A DNA stretch of 64,000 bases from Cognatundibacterium rugosum (GTDB lineage: Bacteria > Pseudomonadota > Gammaproteobacteria > Burkholderiales > Burkholderiaceae_D). Positions 1 through 9,447 of this stretch are shown here, piece by piece. Under the pieces are notes generated by a model that saw only the letters and a list, made by a program, of their open reading frames with translations, had not been told where the DNA came from and made no database searches. The DNA is taken from the NCBI RefSeq assembly GCF_014284365.1, contig NZ_JACOGG010000009.1, forward strand, positions 62,001-126,000, in the 5' to 3' direction. Numbering within the stretch: the first letter of the stretch is position 1; every line of letters starts with the position of its first letter. A program made the translations under genes and the position numbers.

Positions 1-249
1 CAGGCGCAAATCGAAACCCTGAGAATTTATGACGTGATCGATAAACAGCATCAGGACGATGTTTTTTGTCGTGACTGGTACAGCTTCGATACGGTCTGCG
101 CCGGTGATCTGATTGGTACGCGCGCCGATGGCACAGCAGTCCGCGCCAGTATGGATGGACGGATTATTTTTCCGGATGCGGAAGCCGGAGCCGGTGAAGA
201 ATGGTTTTATATCACGCGTTACAGCAATCGTCTGGCAGGAGTTGTCTGA
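1..249 (+). CDS. Succinylglutamate desuccinylase/aspartoacylase-like protein, C-terminal part (partial)
   Basis: The reading frame is open from the left edge, so only the last 82 residues are visible and the start lies outside the window. The segment has the short beta-rich C-terminal domain usual in the AstE/AspA (M14-like) zinc hydrolases. It contains a GDLIG turn, an ASMDGRIIFPD strand pair and the ending EEWFYITRYS. The zinc-binding residues of this family are in the missing N-terminal part, so catalytic competence cannot be judged. The stop overlaps the start of the following binding-protein gene (TGATG), so the two are translationally coupled. The substrate is unknown; an N-acyl amino acid or peptide would fit the neighbours. 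Confidence 0.6.
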   Translation, partial: QAQIETLRIYDVIDKQHQDDVFCRDWYSFDTVCAGDLIGTRADGTAVRASMDGRIIFPDAEAGAGEEWFYITRYSNRLAGVV

Positions 250-2072
250 TGCGACACCGTTTATTCTCTGTGCTGAGCTTGATCGCGATACTGGGTATCG
301 GCCTGCACAGCGCCAGCACGAACGCGAATACCGGGAATGCAGCCTATCCTGCCAAAGTGGTTAAAACACTCAACGTGCTGGTGACCACACCGGAAAGTAG
401 TTTTGATCCGGCACTCGCTTCGGATATCACGACTTTGTCAGTCAATGAAAATTTGTTTGAACCCATGCTGCGCTACGATTATCTGGCGCGGCCGCTCAAA
501 CTCAAGCCGAATACCTTGCGCGCCATGCCCGAAATCAGCGCGGATGGTAAAACCTATACCCTGCGTTTGCAATCCGGGATTTTTTTCAGCGAGGATATCG
601 CCTTCGGCGGCAAGCGGCGCGAGCTGCAGGCGGCCGACTATGCGTACGCGATACAGCGTATGTATGATCCTGTGCTGAAATCGCCGTGGTTATTCATGTT
701 CGAAGGTAAATTGCAGGGTGATGAGGCATTGCGTGGCGAGGCTTACGCCAAGGCGGTAAGCAGCGGAAAAACGCCCGTGATCGCCGGTATACATGTGCTT
801 GACCGCTACACCTTACGTTTGCGTTTGCAGGCGCCGGACCCTAATTTTCTGTTCATATTAGCGACGCCGGCCACGGGTGCCGTCGCACGTGAAGTGATAG
901 AGTTTTACGGTAATCAGGCGGGCAATCATCCGGTTGGTACCGGCCCATTCCGGCTGGATGAGTGGAAACGCAGTTTTCATATTAATCTGATCGCCAACCC
1001 TGATTATCGTCGCCCCTTGTTTGATGGCGAAGCGACTCAGGACGCGTATTCCAGGCGCATTGCAGAAAACCTGAACGGTAAAAGCTTGCCGCTGGTGCAG
1101 CGCATCCGTATCTCTGTGGTGGAGGAACAGCAGGCCAGGGTGCTGGGCTTTTTGAATCGTGAGTTTGATAGTCTGGAACAGGTGCCAGCACCGCTGTCTG
1201 AAATGGTACTGCGTGATGGACAGCTCAAACCTGAACTGAGTAGGCAGGGCATACAGCTGCGTTTGTTTTCTCCGCTACAGACGTATTACGTCTGGATGAA
1301 TATGGAAGACCCGGTGCTGGGTGGTTATACGCCGGACAAGATCGCGCTGCGGCGCGCGATTGCGCTCAGTTACAACCATCAGCAGGATATCGCGATGATG
1401 GAGAAAGGTCTGGCGCAGGCGGCGCAGTCGCCGCTGGCACCGAATGTGATCGGCTATGATCCAGATTTTCGCAGTCCGGTCCAGTTTAATCCTGTACTCG
1501 CCAATGCACTGCTGGATAAATTTGGCTATCAGCGCGGGCCCGACCAATACCGGCGTCTGCCCAATGGACAGCCATTGGAGCTGACCATGCATACCCAGGC
1601 CAGCACTACCGGTCGTCTGCGCGATGAAGTCTGGCGTAAAAATATGGAGATGCTGGGCATACGTATCAGCTTTAAATCGGATAAGTATTCGGAGATATTG
1701 CGTGCTGCCCGGCTGGGTAAAGTGCAGATGACGGAAGCAAACTGGGTCGCTGATTTCCCGGATGGAGAAAATTTTTTCCAGCTACTGTATGGCCCCAATA
1801 CCGGACGTGCGAATTACGCGCGTTTCAACCTGCCAGAATATAACCGCTTGTTTGAGCAAAGCCGTCGCATGGCCGATGGTCCTGAAAGACGTGCCCTGTA
1901 CCGGCAAATGTCTTTGTACATTCATGCCTACAATCCCTGGATCTTACGTACTCATCCTTTGTCGGCCGATGTACAGCAGCCATGGTTATTGAATTTTCAA
2001 CGTCATCCGGTGGATTTTACGAACTGGCGCTACCTCGATATCGCACCGGATGCGAAGCAGAATATGAAGTAA
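249..2072 (+). CDS. ABC transporter substrate-binding protein, family 5 (oligopeptide type)
   Basis: This 607-residue exported protein resembles the OppA/DppA/MppA family, which binds peptides in the periplasm and hands them to an ABC permease. The chosen ATG at 249 follows an AGGAG ribosome-binding site at 236-240 and overlaps the previous stop. It gives a clean signal peptide (MRHR then a hydrophobic run ending near SASTNA). An upstream in-frame ATG at 201 would bury the signal peptide. The SBP_bac_5 fold is recognisable from the VNENLFEPMLRYD segment after the N-terminal strand, the NHPVGTGPFRLDEW segment and a C-terminal GPNTGRANYARF stretch. No permease or ATPase genes follow; the next gene is a D-Ala-D-Ala dipeptidase. 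This suggests murein peptides or dipeptides as ligands, but that is inference. Confidence 0.85.
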   Translation: MRHRLFSVLSLIAILGIGLHSASTNANTGNAAYPAKVVKTLNVLVTTPESSFDPALASDITTLSVNENLFEPMLRYDYLARPLKLKPNTLRAMPEISADGKTYTLRLQSGIFFSEDIAFGGKRRELQAADYAYAIQRMYDPVLKSPWLFMFEGKLQGDEALRGEAYAKAVSSGKTPVIAGIHVLDRYTLRLRLQAPDPNFLFILATPATGAVAREVIEFYGNQAGNHPVGTGPFRLDEWKRSFHINLIANPDYRRPLFDGEATQDAYSRRIAENLNGKSLPLVQRIRISVVEEQQARVLGFLNREFDSLEQVPAPLSEMVLRDGQLKPELSRQGIQLRLFSPLQTYYVWMNMEDPVLGGYTPDKIALRRAIALSYNHQQDIAMMEKGLAQAAQSPLAPNVIGYDPDFRSPVQFNPVLANALLDKFGYQRGPDQYRRLPNGQPLELTMHTQASTTGRLRDEVWRKNMEMLGIRISFKSDKYSEILRAARLGKVQMTEANWVADFPDGENFFQLLYGPNTGRANYARFNLPEYNRLFEQSRRMADGPERRALYRQMSLYIHAYNPWILRTHPLSADVQQPWLLNFQRHPVDFTNWRYLDIAPDAKQNMK

Positions 2073-2137
2073 AAGCAGGTGCAGACTGCACTGCAGTGAT
2101 GCGGCGTCTTTTTTGACTATTTCAGGAGAATTCAACG

Positions 2138-2737
2138 ATGCGTTGTGAACTGCTGGCTGGCCATCCTGATTTCCGGCGGCTCGATACCATAGACGCAATA
2201 CGGTTAGACCTGCGCTATGCGGGATCAGATAACTTTGTTGGCCACGATCTGTATGGCGAACTGGATTGTGCCTGGCTGCACCGCGAGGCGGCCGATGCGC
2301 TGGAGCGTGCAGCAGTTTTTTTGGATCAGCACCATGCCGGTTATCAGTTGCTGGTGCTGGACGCCCTAAGGCCACACCGGGTGCAGGAAATGTTGTGGCA
2401 ATATCTGGCTGGCTCACCTTTGCAAATGTATGTGGCGGATCCGGCACGTGGCTCTGTCCATTCTTTCGGTATGGCGGTGGATGTGACGGTATGTGATCCG
2501 CAAGGCCGAGAGCTGGACATGGGCAGCGGCTTCGATGAGTTTGCAGAACGATCCCATCCGGTTTTGGAAGCTCAGCTACGTGCGCGTGGCGAGCTGAGTC
2601 AGGTTCACATCTGCAACCGTGACATCCTGCGTGCCGCTATGTCCCATGCGGGTTTCCATGGCATACACAGCGAATGGTGGCATTTCAATCTGGGTTCGGT
2701 TGTTGACGTACGACAGCATTATCTGCGTATAGACTGA
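2138..2737 (+). CDS. ddpX: D-alanyl-D-alanine dipeptidase (VanX/DdpX family, M15D)
   Basis: This zinc dipeptidase is expected to split D-Ala-D-Ala into D-alanine. The 199 residues match the usual length of the family. The signature elements are present in order: the DALRPHR motif near residues 70-76, the zinc-binding SVHSFGMAVD motif with H108 and D115, and the EWWHF motif with catalytic E179 and zinc ligand H182. There is no signal peptide, so it should act in the cytoplasm, after uptake. An AGGAG ribosome-binding site lies just before the ATG, 65 bp after the binding-protein gene. No vanHA-like ligase genes are seen, so a role in nutrition or cell-wall turnover is more likely than glycopeptide resistance. 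Confidence 0.88.
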   Translation: MRCELLAGHPDFRRLDTIDAIRLDLRYAGSDNFVGHDLYGELDCAWLHREAADALERAAVFLDQHHAGYQLLVLDALRPHRVQEMLWQYLAGSPLQMYVADPARGSVHSFGMAVDVTVCDPQGRELDMGSGFDEFAERSHPVLEAQLRARGELSQVHICNRDILRAAMSHAGFHGIHSEWWHFNLGSVVDVRQHYLRID

Positions 2738-2885
2738 GGGAATAGCGATACCTGGTCGCCAGTCATTTTTTAGATTGAATTCTTATTGCTGATATGCTTT
2801 GATGGAATAGGTGGCAGTCAGCGACCAACTCCTATCCCAGCGCCATCATTGAGGTCGCAGCAATGCCGGAAAGTGTAAGATCAGT

Positions 2886-3797
2886 ATGCAAGTAAATCAG
2901 GAATTACATGCGGTATTACCTGAACTCGCTCACCAGAGTGAGCTGCTGATTGCTATGTTCGATCAACATGACATACTGCACTATGCCAATCCTGCTTTTC
3001 AGGCTGTGTTTGCTGTGCGTCTGGATGGCAGCATGAGCTGGTCAACGATGGTATTTGAAAACTATGCCATGCGACGTGGTGTGGCGATCAACACCGACGA
3101 TATTGAACAATGGATTGCTTCCGCCTACTCGCGCCGCGGCAAGTTGCCTTTCCGGGCTTTTGAGTCAGATTTGACCGACGGGCGCTGGATATGGATGACA
3201 GAAACCGTGCAGGAGAATGGCTGGATGATGTGTATCGCCAGCGATATTACCCACTTGCGTCAGGATGGGCGCGAATTGCGGCAGGCCAGGGATCAGGCCT
3301 TACGTGCAGCCCAGACCGATATGCTGACCAGCATTAGCAACCGGCGTCATATTTCGCAGATCATACAGCAGGCGATTCAGGATAGGCATCAGAAGTCGAT
3401 GTCTTTACATGTGGCCTTGTTCGATCTGGATTTTTTTAAAAATGTGAATGATAGTTTTGGTCATGCTGCAGGCGACCTGGTGCTGATCAGTTTTGCCAGA
3501 CGCCTGCAGGCCTGCACCCGGCGTAACGATGCCTGTGGCAGGCTGGGCGGGGAGGAGTTCATCCTCTGTTTGCCACAACTGACGACTGCGCAGGCAGTGC
3601 AGGTGGTGGAACGTTTGCTGGAAGATGTCAGACACGATATGGCACTGCCTGATATGCCGGATTTCCGCTATACCTGCTCAGCCGGACTGGTACAGCTCAG
3701 AGCCGGGGAAACACTGGAGCAGGTGATAGACAGGGCGGATCAGGCTTTGTATCAGGCCAAAGAAAATGGCCGCAACCGTCTGGTCTGGCTGGATTGA
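2886..3797 (+). CDS. PAS-domain diguanylate cyclase (GGDEF)
   Basis: This 303-residue protein should make cyclic di-GMP from two GTP. Residues 15-130 form a PAS sensor with no membrane segment, so the enzyme is probably cytoplasmic. A short linker helix leads to a GGDEF domain at about residues 140-303. The active-site signature is GGEEF at 221-225, and an RRND inhibitory site at 212-215 sits at the canonical five-residue spacing, so product inhibition is expected. The conserved TDxLTGLxNRR entry motif reads TDMLTSISNRR, a slight deviation. A strong terminator follows. The gene stands alone. The window also holds a c-di-GMP riboswitch at 58120-58230, but no link between the two can be shown. 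Confidence 0.92.
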   Translation: MQVNQELHAVLPELAHQSELLIAMFDQHDILHYANPAFQAVFAVRLDGSMSWSTMVFENYAMRRGVAINTDDIEQWIASAYSRRGKLPFRAFESDLTDGRWIWMTETVQENGWMMCIASDITHLRQDGRELRQARDQALRAAQTDMLTSISNRRHISQIIQQAIQDRHQKSMSLHVALFDLDFFKNVNDSFGHAAGDLVLISFARRLQACTRRNDACGRLGGEEFILCLPQLTTAQAVQVVERLLEDVRHDMALPDMPDFRYTCSAGLVQLRAGETLEQVIDRADQALYQAKENGRNRLVWLD

Positions 3798-3821
3798 GCA
3801 TGCATGCGTTATGCTGGCCGA

Positions 3822-3857
3822 TAGCAAAAGAGCCGCTTAAGTGAGCGGCTCTTTGCT
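3822..3857. terminator. Bidirectional rho-independent terminator
   Basis: A near-perfect hairpin with AGCAAAAGAGCCGCT and AGCGGCTCTTTGCT arms and a six-base loop lies between the convergent diguanylate cyclase and TonB-receptor genes. A-rich and T-rich flanks let it work in both directions. Confidence 0.85.
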
Positions 3858-3880
3858 GATTGGTTCAGGTGTGGCTGCAT

Positions 3881-6736
3881 TTACCTGAACGTATAAGTTG
3901 CCATCACCGTGACTGAACGGCCACGCGGATCGGCTACCCTTGGCTCCCACGAACTGCCAGCACCAGAATTACTGTCGTAATTGATCGCAAACGGCGGATC
4001 AGTATTGAACAGATTTTTAAGGCCTGCACTCAGGCTCAGATGTTTAAATCCGTTATACGTCACGTTCAGATTGAAAATGGAATAGCTTTTTACATCCGGG
4101 TTGTAATTCGCCGGTGCGATGAGACCATTGGCGACGCCGGGTAATACCTGATCCTGATAGCCGGAACGGAAGATTTGGGTCAGGGTGCTACTCCAGTTCC
4201 CTTCGCTGTAGCTAAAGTATGCGCTGTGCTTCCAGCGCAAACCCAGATCGCCGGTATAGGTATAGCGCCCGACCTCGCTGCTGCCATACGGTGCATTGTC
4301 ATTCGGGCGGGATTTTTTCTCCAGCAGATAAGAGCCGTCGATTCCGGCGCTCCATTTACCATTCCATAGTTTGCCGTTTGCGCTGGCACCGACCTCGATC
4401 CCTCGGGTCAGGCTGGCACCGGCATTCACCCAGCGCTGGTCGATCTGTACGATATTACCGCTCGCATCGCGGATAAACTGCGCTTTGAACAGGCCGTAGT
4501 TTTGCAGCAGTGTGTTCAGATCGACTGCCACAATGCTGTTTTCTTTACGGATTTCCCATAAATCCAGATTCATGCTGAATTGCGATGCCGGTGCCCAGAT
4601 CAGGCCCAGGCTGGCCTGTTTAGCGGTTTCCGGTCCCAGGCTGGTTTTGCCGCCGCTCAGGATATTCGGTGTGATCACCGCGCAGCCGGGTTTATTGCTG
4701 TCTGCCTTCAGTCCAGCGCAGGTAGCGGGATCGACCAGATCTTTGCCGGAGTAAGGCGACTCGGTCACGCCATTAAATAACTGGTTAAACGAGGGGGCAC
4801 GGAAGCCGCTGTTATACGAAGCGCGTAACAAAACCTGCTCGACCGGCGTATAGCGTAAGGCCAGCTTGGGATTAAAGGTATTGCCAAAGCCGCTGTAGTG
4901 ATCCTGTCGTCCGGCGACGGTCAGTTCCAGGGATTTGAATACAGGAATCAGAAATTCTGCATACAACGCGCGGATATCGCGGCTGACAGTGGGCAGGGCA
5001 TTGGTGTCATCGAAAGGGGCATTCAGGATAGCCGGGCGCGCGTTAGCAACACGTGCATCGCCATTGAAGGAATACTGTTCACGCCGCAGATCGGTGCCAA
5101 ATGCCGCCATCAAAGGGCCCGCGGGCAGTGTCCACAGCACGCCGGACAACGCTGCGTCGGCTTGTGTCAGTGTCGTTTTACCACCATACAGCACCACGCC
5201 CCTGGCGGACGTGCTGTTGATCAGATCCAGTGCAGCCTGGCTTTGTTTTTGTCCAGGCAGCAGGAAGGGGTTGATGAGGCCGCTGCCAAGTGCGCTGGCC
5301 AGCGCATTCGTGTAGTGATAGCCATTACCCAGTGTGGATTGTGACTCGCTATAGGCGCGTGACAGGCCGGCCCGGTAATCCCAATGGCCAATCTGACCAT
5401 CGGCGCCCAGTTGCAGACGTGCTGCATCCGTGCTGGTGTTGATTTCCCGGTTGCCGCATTCCATACAGCGCCAGCGATACGCGATAGGCAGTCCATAATT
5501 ACTGCGGATAGATGGAATCTGCGCCGCGATGGCATTGAATACCATATCGTAAGCGGCACCGGTTTTCGGATAAAACGAACTGACCGGAAAACTGCTGCCG
5601 GGTGAAACCTGATTCGGTGAAAAACTCTTGGCAACCTCGACACGCGAACCCAGCAGTTCGGCAAACACCTGATGTCCGCCGCCGATATTGAGCGTCGCGC
5701 GCGACACAAAGTTATTGTTTTTGACTGATTGCTGCAAGACCGCGGCCCGTCCGGTATCCCAGGCGCAGGCGTAGCGCGAAGCAGCCTGATCCCATAAGCG
5801 GTAGTCATAGGCAGACATGCCATCAACGCTATTGCACCCGGCCGCACCCGGCAGATTCAGGATATTGATGGCATTCGCACTCTGATTGCTACCTGGCCAC
5901 AGCGGACCGGTATTACTCTTATTGCTCAGTATGGTATTACCCAGCGAAGTCGCGAACACGGTTGCAAATGGGGTGCCGCGTGTATCCACCGATAAGCCGC
6001 GCCCCGGCTGGAAGGTGTTGACAAAGTCGCGCTGATCGCCGCGCAGCGCCTGATTTTCGCTGTGGCTGGCGGTCAGCAACACATTGTAATTGTCGCTGTC
6101 CAGATCACCGAAGCCCGCGAGTAAGGAGACCCGGTTAATATCGCCGCCCGGGCTTTGTGTCAGGTCAGCGAAAGTCTGTGCCTGTATACCTTGAAAATTT
6201 TTGCGCAGAATGAAGTTAATCACACCACCTATCGCATCTGTGCCATACATCGCCGATGCACCATCCTTGAGGATTTCCACGCGCTCGACCGCTGCCATCG
6301 GTATGGAATTCAGATCGACTGCCGCGCCCTTCATGCCATGGGTGGCAATGCGGCGACCATTCAATAATACCAGCGTGCTGTCAGCACCCTGACCGCGCAG
6401 ATTCGCAGAGCTGGCACCGTTATTGCCGCGTTGCGCACCGGTCGTCACATCGGCATTGCTGGCCAGATTATCGGAACCATTGCCATTCACATTCAGGGTG
6501 GCGATCAATTGTTCGGCAGTCACGATGCCGGCTGCTTCTAACTGTTTGCGGGTGATGATTTCCAGTGGCAAAGCACCTTCTGCTGAGGTGCGTTTGATGC
6601 TGCTGCCGGTCACCTCAACTTTTTGCATCACTTCTTTTGTTTGCTGCTGCGCCTGGGCGGGCAGCACAAAGCCCGTGATCGAGCCAGTGATCATGCCAGC
6701 TGTGGCGAGGCAGTGTGCCAGTCTTGTTAACTTCAC
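3881..6736 (-). CDS. TonB-dependent outer-membrane receptor
   Basis: This 951-residue protein is an outer-membrane beta-barrel that imports a bulky ligand using TonB energy. Translation starts with GTG behind an AAGGAG site, and a signal peptide ends near VLPAQA. A TonB-box-like region (EVMQKVEVTGS) is followed by a plug domain at about residues 40-180, containing LNGRRIA and the DGASAMYGTDAIGGVINF motif. The barrel ends in the typical VTVMATYTFR with C-terminal aromatic-Arg. The ligand is not evident. The size and the long polar loops resemble the Caulobacter/Xanthomonas type receptors used for varied organic compounds rather than a classical siderophore receptor. The gene is monocistronic, with no FecIR-like regulator next to it. 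Confidence 0.9.
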   Translation of the reverse strand: MKLTRLAHCLATAGMITGSITGFVLPAQAQQQTKEVMQKVEVTGSSIKRTSAEGALPLEIITRKQLEAAGIVTAEQLIATLNVNGNGSDNLASNADVTTGAQRGNNGASSANLRGQGADSTLVLLNGRRIATHGMKGAAVDLNSIPMAAVERVEILKDGASAMYGTDAIGGVINFILRKNFQGIQAQTFADLTQSPGGDINRVSLLAGFGDLDSDNYNVLLTASHSENQALRGDQRDFVNTFQPGRGLSVDTRGTPFATVFATSLGNTILSNKSNTGPLWPGSNQSANAINILNLPGAAGCNSVDGMSAYDYRLWDQAASRYACAWDTGRAAVLQQSVKNNNFVSRATLNIGGGHQVFAELLGSRVEVAKSFSPNQVSPGSSFPVSSFYPKTGAAYDMVFNAIAAQIPSIRSNYGLPIAYRWRCMECGNREINTSTDAARLQLGADGQIGHWDYRAGLSRAYSESQSTLGNGYHYTNALASALGSGLINPFLLPGQKQSQAALDLINSTSARGVVLYGGKTTLTQADAALSGVLWTLPAGPLMAAFGTDLRREQYSFNGDARVANARPAILNAPFDDTNALPTVSRDIRALYAEFLIPVFKSLELTVAGRQDHYSGFGNTFNPKLALRYTPVEQVLLRASYNSGFRAPSFNQLFNGVTESPYSGKDLVDPATCAGLKADSNKPGCAVITPNILSGGKTSLGPETAKQASLGLIWAPASQFSMNLDLWEIRKENSIVAVDLNTLLQNYGLFKAQFIRDASGNIVQIDQRWVNAGASLTRGIEVGASANGKLWNGKWSAGIDGSYLLEKKSRPNDNAPYGSSEVGRYTYTGDLGLRWKHSAYFSYSEGNWSSTLTQIFRSGYQDQVLPGVANGLIAPANYNPDVKSYSIFNLNVTYNGFKHLSLSAGLKNLFNTDPPFAINYDSNSGAGSSWEPRVADPRGRSVTVMATYTFR

Positions 6737-7141
6737 GAATTTCTCCTTACTCTGTTTCTATCCTGGTCGGTGCGCAAAGCTTAGCAATGGCCAGCGCAGA
6801 TATCACGCGCAGTCGCTGAAGAGGCAGCGGATAGCTGCTGACAAATGAAAATGATGCTGAAACAGGCAGCGCTCAATCGTGAGCGGCTGAGCGGGTATGC
6901 AGGGTATTTTTCAGATGTGCTGCTAAGCGTGTGGGCAAATTGCTGTAGCAAACTACAGGCAATCAGCGCAGGCTTGTTGCTGTCAGGCGTTTGCTGTTCT
7001 TGCTCAATTTACCAGCTTAACTATTTTTACACAGTTAGTGTTGGTCGTGACAAAAAAACAGAGCTGCCGATCTGCATCAGCGGCTCTGGACCTTGTGATT
7101 GTTGTTTATATTGCCTGTGCTGTCTGCAATGTCCGTGCAGG
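6737..7141. other. Intergenic region upstream of the TonB-receptor gene
   Basis: This 405-base stretch must hold the promoter and leader of the TonB receptor, read leftwards. A bulged hairpin at 6940-6962 (TTGCTGTAG / CTACAGGCAA) lies in the leader region. The right end carries the terminator of the next gene (7052-7088). No convincing open frame or known riboswitch core was seen. Confidence 0.5.
7052..7088 (-). terminator. Rho-independent terminator of the GHL10 lipoprotein gene
   Basis: Arms CAGAGCTGC and GCGGCTCTG (nine pairs, one wobble) enclose a 12-base loop. On the minus strand they are followed directly by a run of seven T. It lies about 50 bp after the stop codon at 7142. Confidence 0.85.
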
Positions 7142-8791
7142 TTAAGGCGTGGTGACACTGAATTTTGCGGGCAAACTTTCTTGTCCTGAGCGGCTGACTG
7201 CCATCACCACCACTTGTTTCAATGGCGCTGGCTGCCCGTCTTTACGCACGTCTATCGTGAGCTTGCTGGCGGGCTGTACGCTGAATTGCCACTGCTGTTC
7301 AGTTTGTTTCCAGATCGCCAGCCAGCGTGTGTTTTCCGGATCGGCCAGTTGTACCCGTAACAGTTTTTGCTCTTCATTCCATTGCAGCTGCGGCGGCGCG
7401 ATATTGGTGTTTTCCAGCCAGGGCGTAGCCGGTACTAAAGCGGCCGAAGTGTATTTTTCCTGCGCCAGGCGTTTGCGTATGTCTTTACGATTCTGACTCA
7501 GGCTGACCATGCTGAAATGGATATGCCCAGTGCCCGCTTTTTCACGCAGCGCATCGACCTGATTCAGGATTTCATCGGCTTGCCAGGATTTTTCTGTGTG
7601 ATCGATTTTACTGGTGAACAGGCCTGGCCAGATATGACGTTGTTGCAGATTCTGGGTACTCCAATAGTCATACAAGACTTTGAAGGCTTGCGGTGTCTGT
7701 TGTATCGGCCAGTACAACTGTGGTGCCAGATAATCGAGCCAGCCACGCGCCAGCCAAAGCTCTACATCGGCATATAGCTTGTCATACTGGCTGAAACCGG
7801 TAATGCCAGGCGGCAGCCGGTCCGGGCGACCTATCCCAAACGGGCTGATGCCAAACTTGACCCAGGATTTTTCCTGATGCACTTGTTGATAAATGGCGGC
7901 CACCAGGCGGTTCACATTATCGCGCCGCCAGTCTGCGCGATTCAGGTTACCCCCCGATTGCAAATAGCGATTCCAGGCGGGTTCATCCGGAAAATCCATT
8001 TCGATCCCAGCACTGTTTTTAACCGGATAGGGATAAAAATAATCATCGATATGGACACCGTCGACATCGTAACGCCGCACCACATCACTAATCACGTTCA
8101 GGGTGTGCTGCATCGCCTGTGGCTCACCCGGGTCCATCCAGCTCATATCACCATATTGTCTGACGATGGCAGGCATGGTTTTACTGACATGGCTGCGTGC
8201 CTGCCCGGCCTTTGCCTGCGTGGTTCGTGCGCGGTAGGGATTGAACCAGGCGTGCAATTCCAGACCACGTTCATGTGCCTGCTCTATCCAAAATTGCAGA
8301 GGATCGTAATACGGTTGCGGAGGGCGGCCTTGCTCGCCGGTAAGAAATTCGGACCACGGTTCCAGCGCAGACGGATAAATCGCATCTGCCGATGGACGCA
8401 CTTGCAGCACGATCGCATTGAGCCGCATTTGCACCGCCTGATCCAGGATAGCGATGGCTTCTGCTTTTTGTTTATCGCTGCTGAGTTCGCGCTTGCTCGG
8501 CCAGTCGATATTGGCGACGGTCGAGACCCAGACCGCACGGAATTCGCGTGGAGTGGCCGGAGCGTCCTTGCTGAGTGGCAGTTGCGCCGGTGGCGCATTC
8601 ACGATCACGGGCGACTTGGCCGCGCCGGATTGTGGCGCGATGCTGCCGGGTTGAGGTCCCGCACAGGCGGCCAGTAAGGTAACGAGTAAGGTCGCCAATG
8701 AGGCAGCGAGCCGCAGTCCATGCAGCTGCCCTCTGGGCTTGGCAGGGTGATGGTTGACAGATAAATCAGAGGAGCCGTTAAACAAAAACAT
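7142..8791 (-). CDS. Glycosyl hydrolase-like lipoprotein, GHL10/DUF187 (YngK-like)
   Basis: This 549-residue protein has a long N-terminal leader and a lipobox ending LLAAC, with the lipid-bearing cysteine at residue 43, so it should be anchored in the outer membrane or periplasm. Residues of about 82-400 form the GHL10 (PF02638) TIM barrel, starting REFRAVWVSTVANIDWPS and including LHAWFNPYRAR and DVDGVHIDDYFYPYP, where the acidic residues expected in the active site are seen. A C-terminal beta-rich segment follows. The family is assumed to act on glycans, but few members have known substrates. The start is uncertain, because no good ribosome-binding site precedes the ATG and the leader is longer than usual for a lipoprotein. 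Confidence 0.85.
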   Translation of the reverse strand: MFLFNGSSDLSVNHHPAKPRGQLHGLRLAASLATLLVTLLAACAGPQPGSIAPQSGAAKSPVIVNAPPAQLPLSKDAPATPREFRAVWVSTVANIDWPSKRELSSDKQKAEAIAILDQAVQMRLNAIVLQVRPSADAIYPSALEPWSEFLTGEQGRPPQPYYDPLQFWIEQAHERGLELHAWFNPYRARTTQAKAGQARSHVSKTMPAIVRQYGDMSWMDPGEPQAMQHTLNVISDVVRRYDVDGVHIDDYFYPYPVKNSAGIEMDFPDEPAWNRYLQSGGNLNRADWRRDNVNRLVAAIYQQVHQEKSWVKFGISPFGIGRPDRLPPGITGFSQYDKLYADVELWLARGWLDYLAPQLYWPIQQTPQAFKVLYDYWSTQNLQQRHIWPGLFTSKIDHTEKSWQADEILNQVDALREKAGTGHIHFSMVSLSQNRKDIRKRLAQEKYTSAALVPATPWLENTNIAPPQLQWNEEQKLLRVQLADPENTRWLAIWKQTEQQWQFSVQPASKLTIDVRKDGQPAPLKQVVVMAVSRSGQESLPAKFSVTTP

Positions 8792-8983
8792 GGATACAGA
8801 CAGAGATGCAAAAAGAGCACAGATGCTACTGTATTCAGCAGGATGGAACCAGTGTTTTTCTGAATTTAAGCTGTTGTCGGCATCCTGAGCAGGAAGTTCA
8901 TACTAAACATTGCAATTTGGAAAAATTTGTCGGGGTTTAGCATGCTGCCCGGGCAGGGGATGTTGTAATCGGTGTCAATCAAG

Positions 8984-9382
8984 TCAATGACAAAATTCGC
9001 GCGAAAAAATGAAGATCAGCGTCAGCGAGATCAGTGCGACGCAACTGGTGCTGATGAAACTGGTGTAATTCGTGGGTACGCCGCGTTTGCGTCCCTCAGC
9101 AAAGATAATCAATTCACCTGCCAGCAGGATGCAGCTGACACCCGTGACGAAGGCCGTCAGCAACATGGCCAGCGCTTCTTTATCGTTCAGGCTGCGGCAG
9201 TTTTGGGTGTACAGATGGGCTAATTTGAAGCTATGGTCATAGCCCATCAGATCAAACAAGACGACGACAATCAGTGCAGAAATGCTCAGCATGGGAATGA
9301 ACCAGGTCAGGAAATATTTATCCCTGATCGCGTCATAGAGGGTATGCATCCACTCCAGCATCGCATTCTGTATTAGTTTCAT
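8984..9382 (-). CDS. Small membrane protein of unknown function
   Basis: This 132-residue frame encodes three likely membrane helices, at about residues 25-46, 70-92 and 105-128, with a polar loop (YTQNCRSLNDKE) between the first two. A purine-rich GGTAGGGG stretch lies before the ATG. No family was recognised. The regular spacing of hydrophobic segments and the lack of a better frame on the other strand support a real gene, but the call rests on that alone. Confidence 0.55.
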   Translation of the reverse strand: MKLIQNAMLEWMHTLYDAIRDKYFLTWFIPMLSISALIVVVLFDLMGYDHSFKLAHLYTQNCRSLNDKEALAMLLTAFVTGVSCILLAGELIIFAEGRKRGVPTNYTSFISTSCVALISLTLIFIFSREFCH

Positions 9383-9447
9383 CCCCTACCCCCCAATTCT
9401 GGTTACACGTGGACTTGCTCTCTCTCCGGCGGGTCAGATCACATTTT

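Noticed and set aside
2138-2737. Glycopeptide resistance role for the VanX-like gene
   Set aside because: No VanH or D-Ala-D-Lac ligase gene is present, and Gram-negative DdpX enzymes serve in D-Ala-D-Ala use.
6845-7189. A Cys/Leu-rich 114-codon frame upstream of the TonB-receptor gene
   Set aside because: It crosses the terminator at 7052-7088 and overlaps the end of the GHL10 gene; composition is not protein-like.
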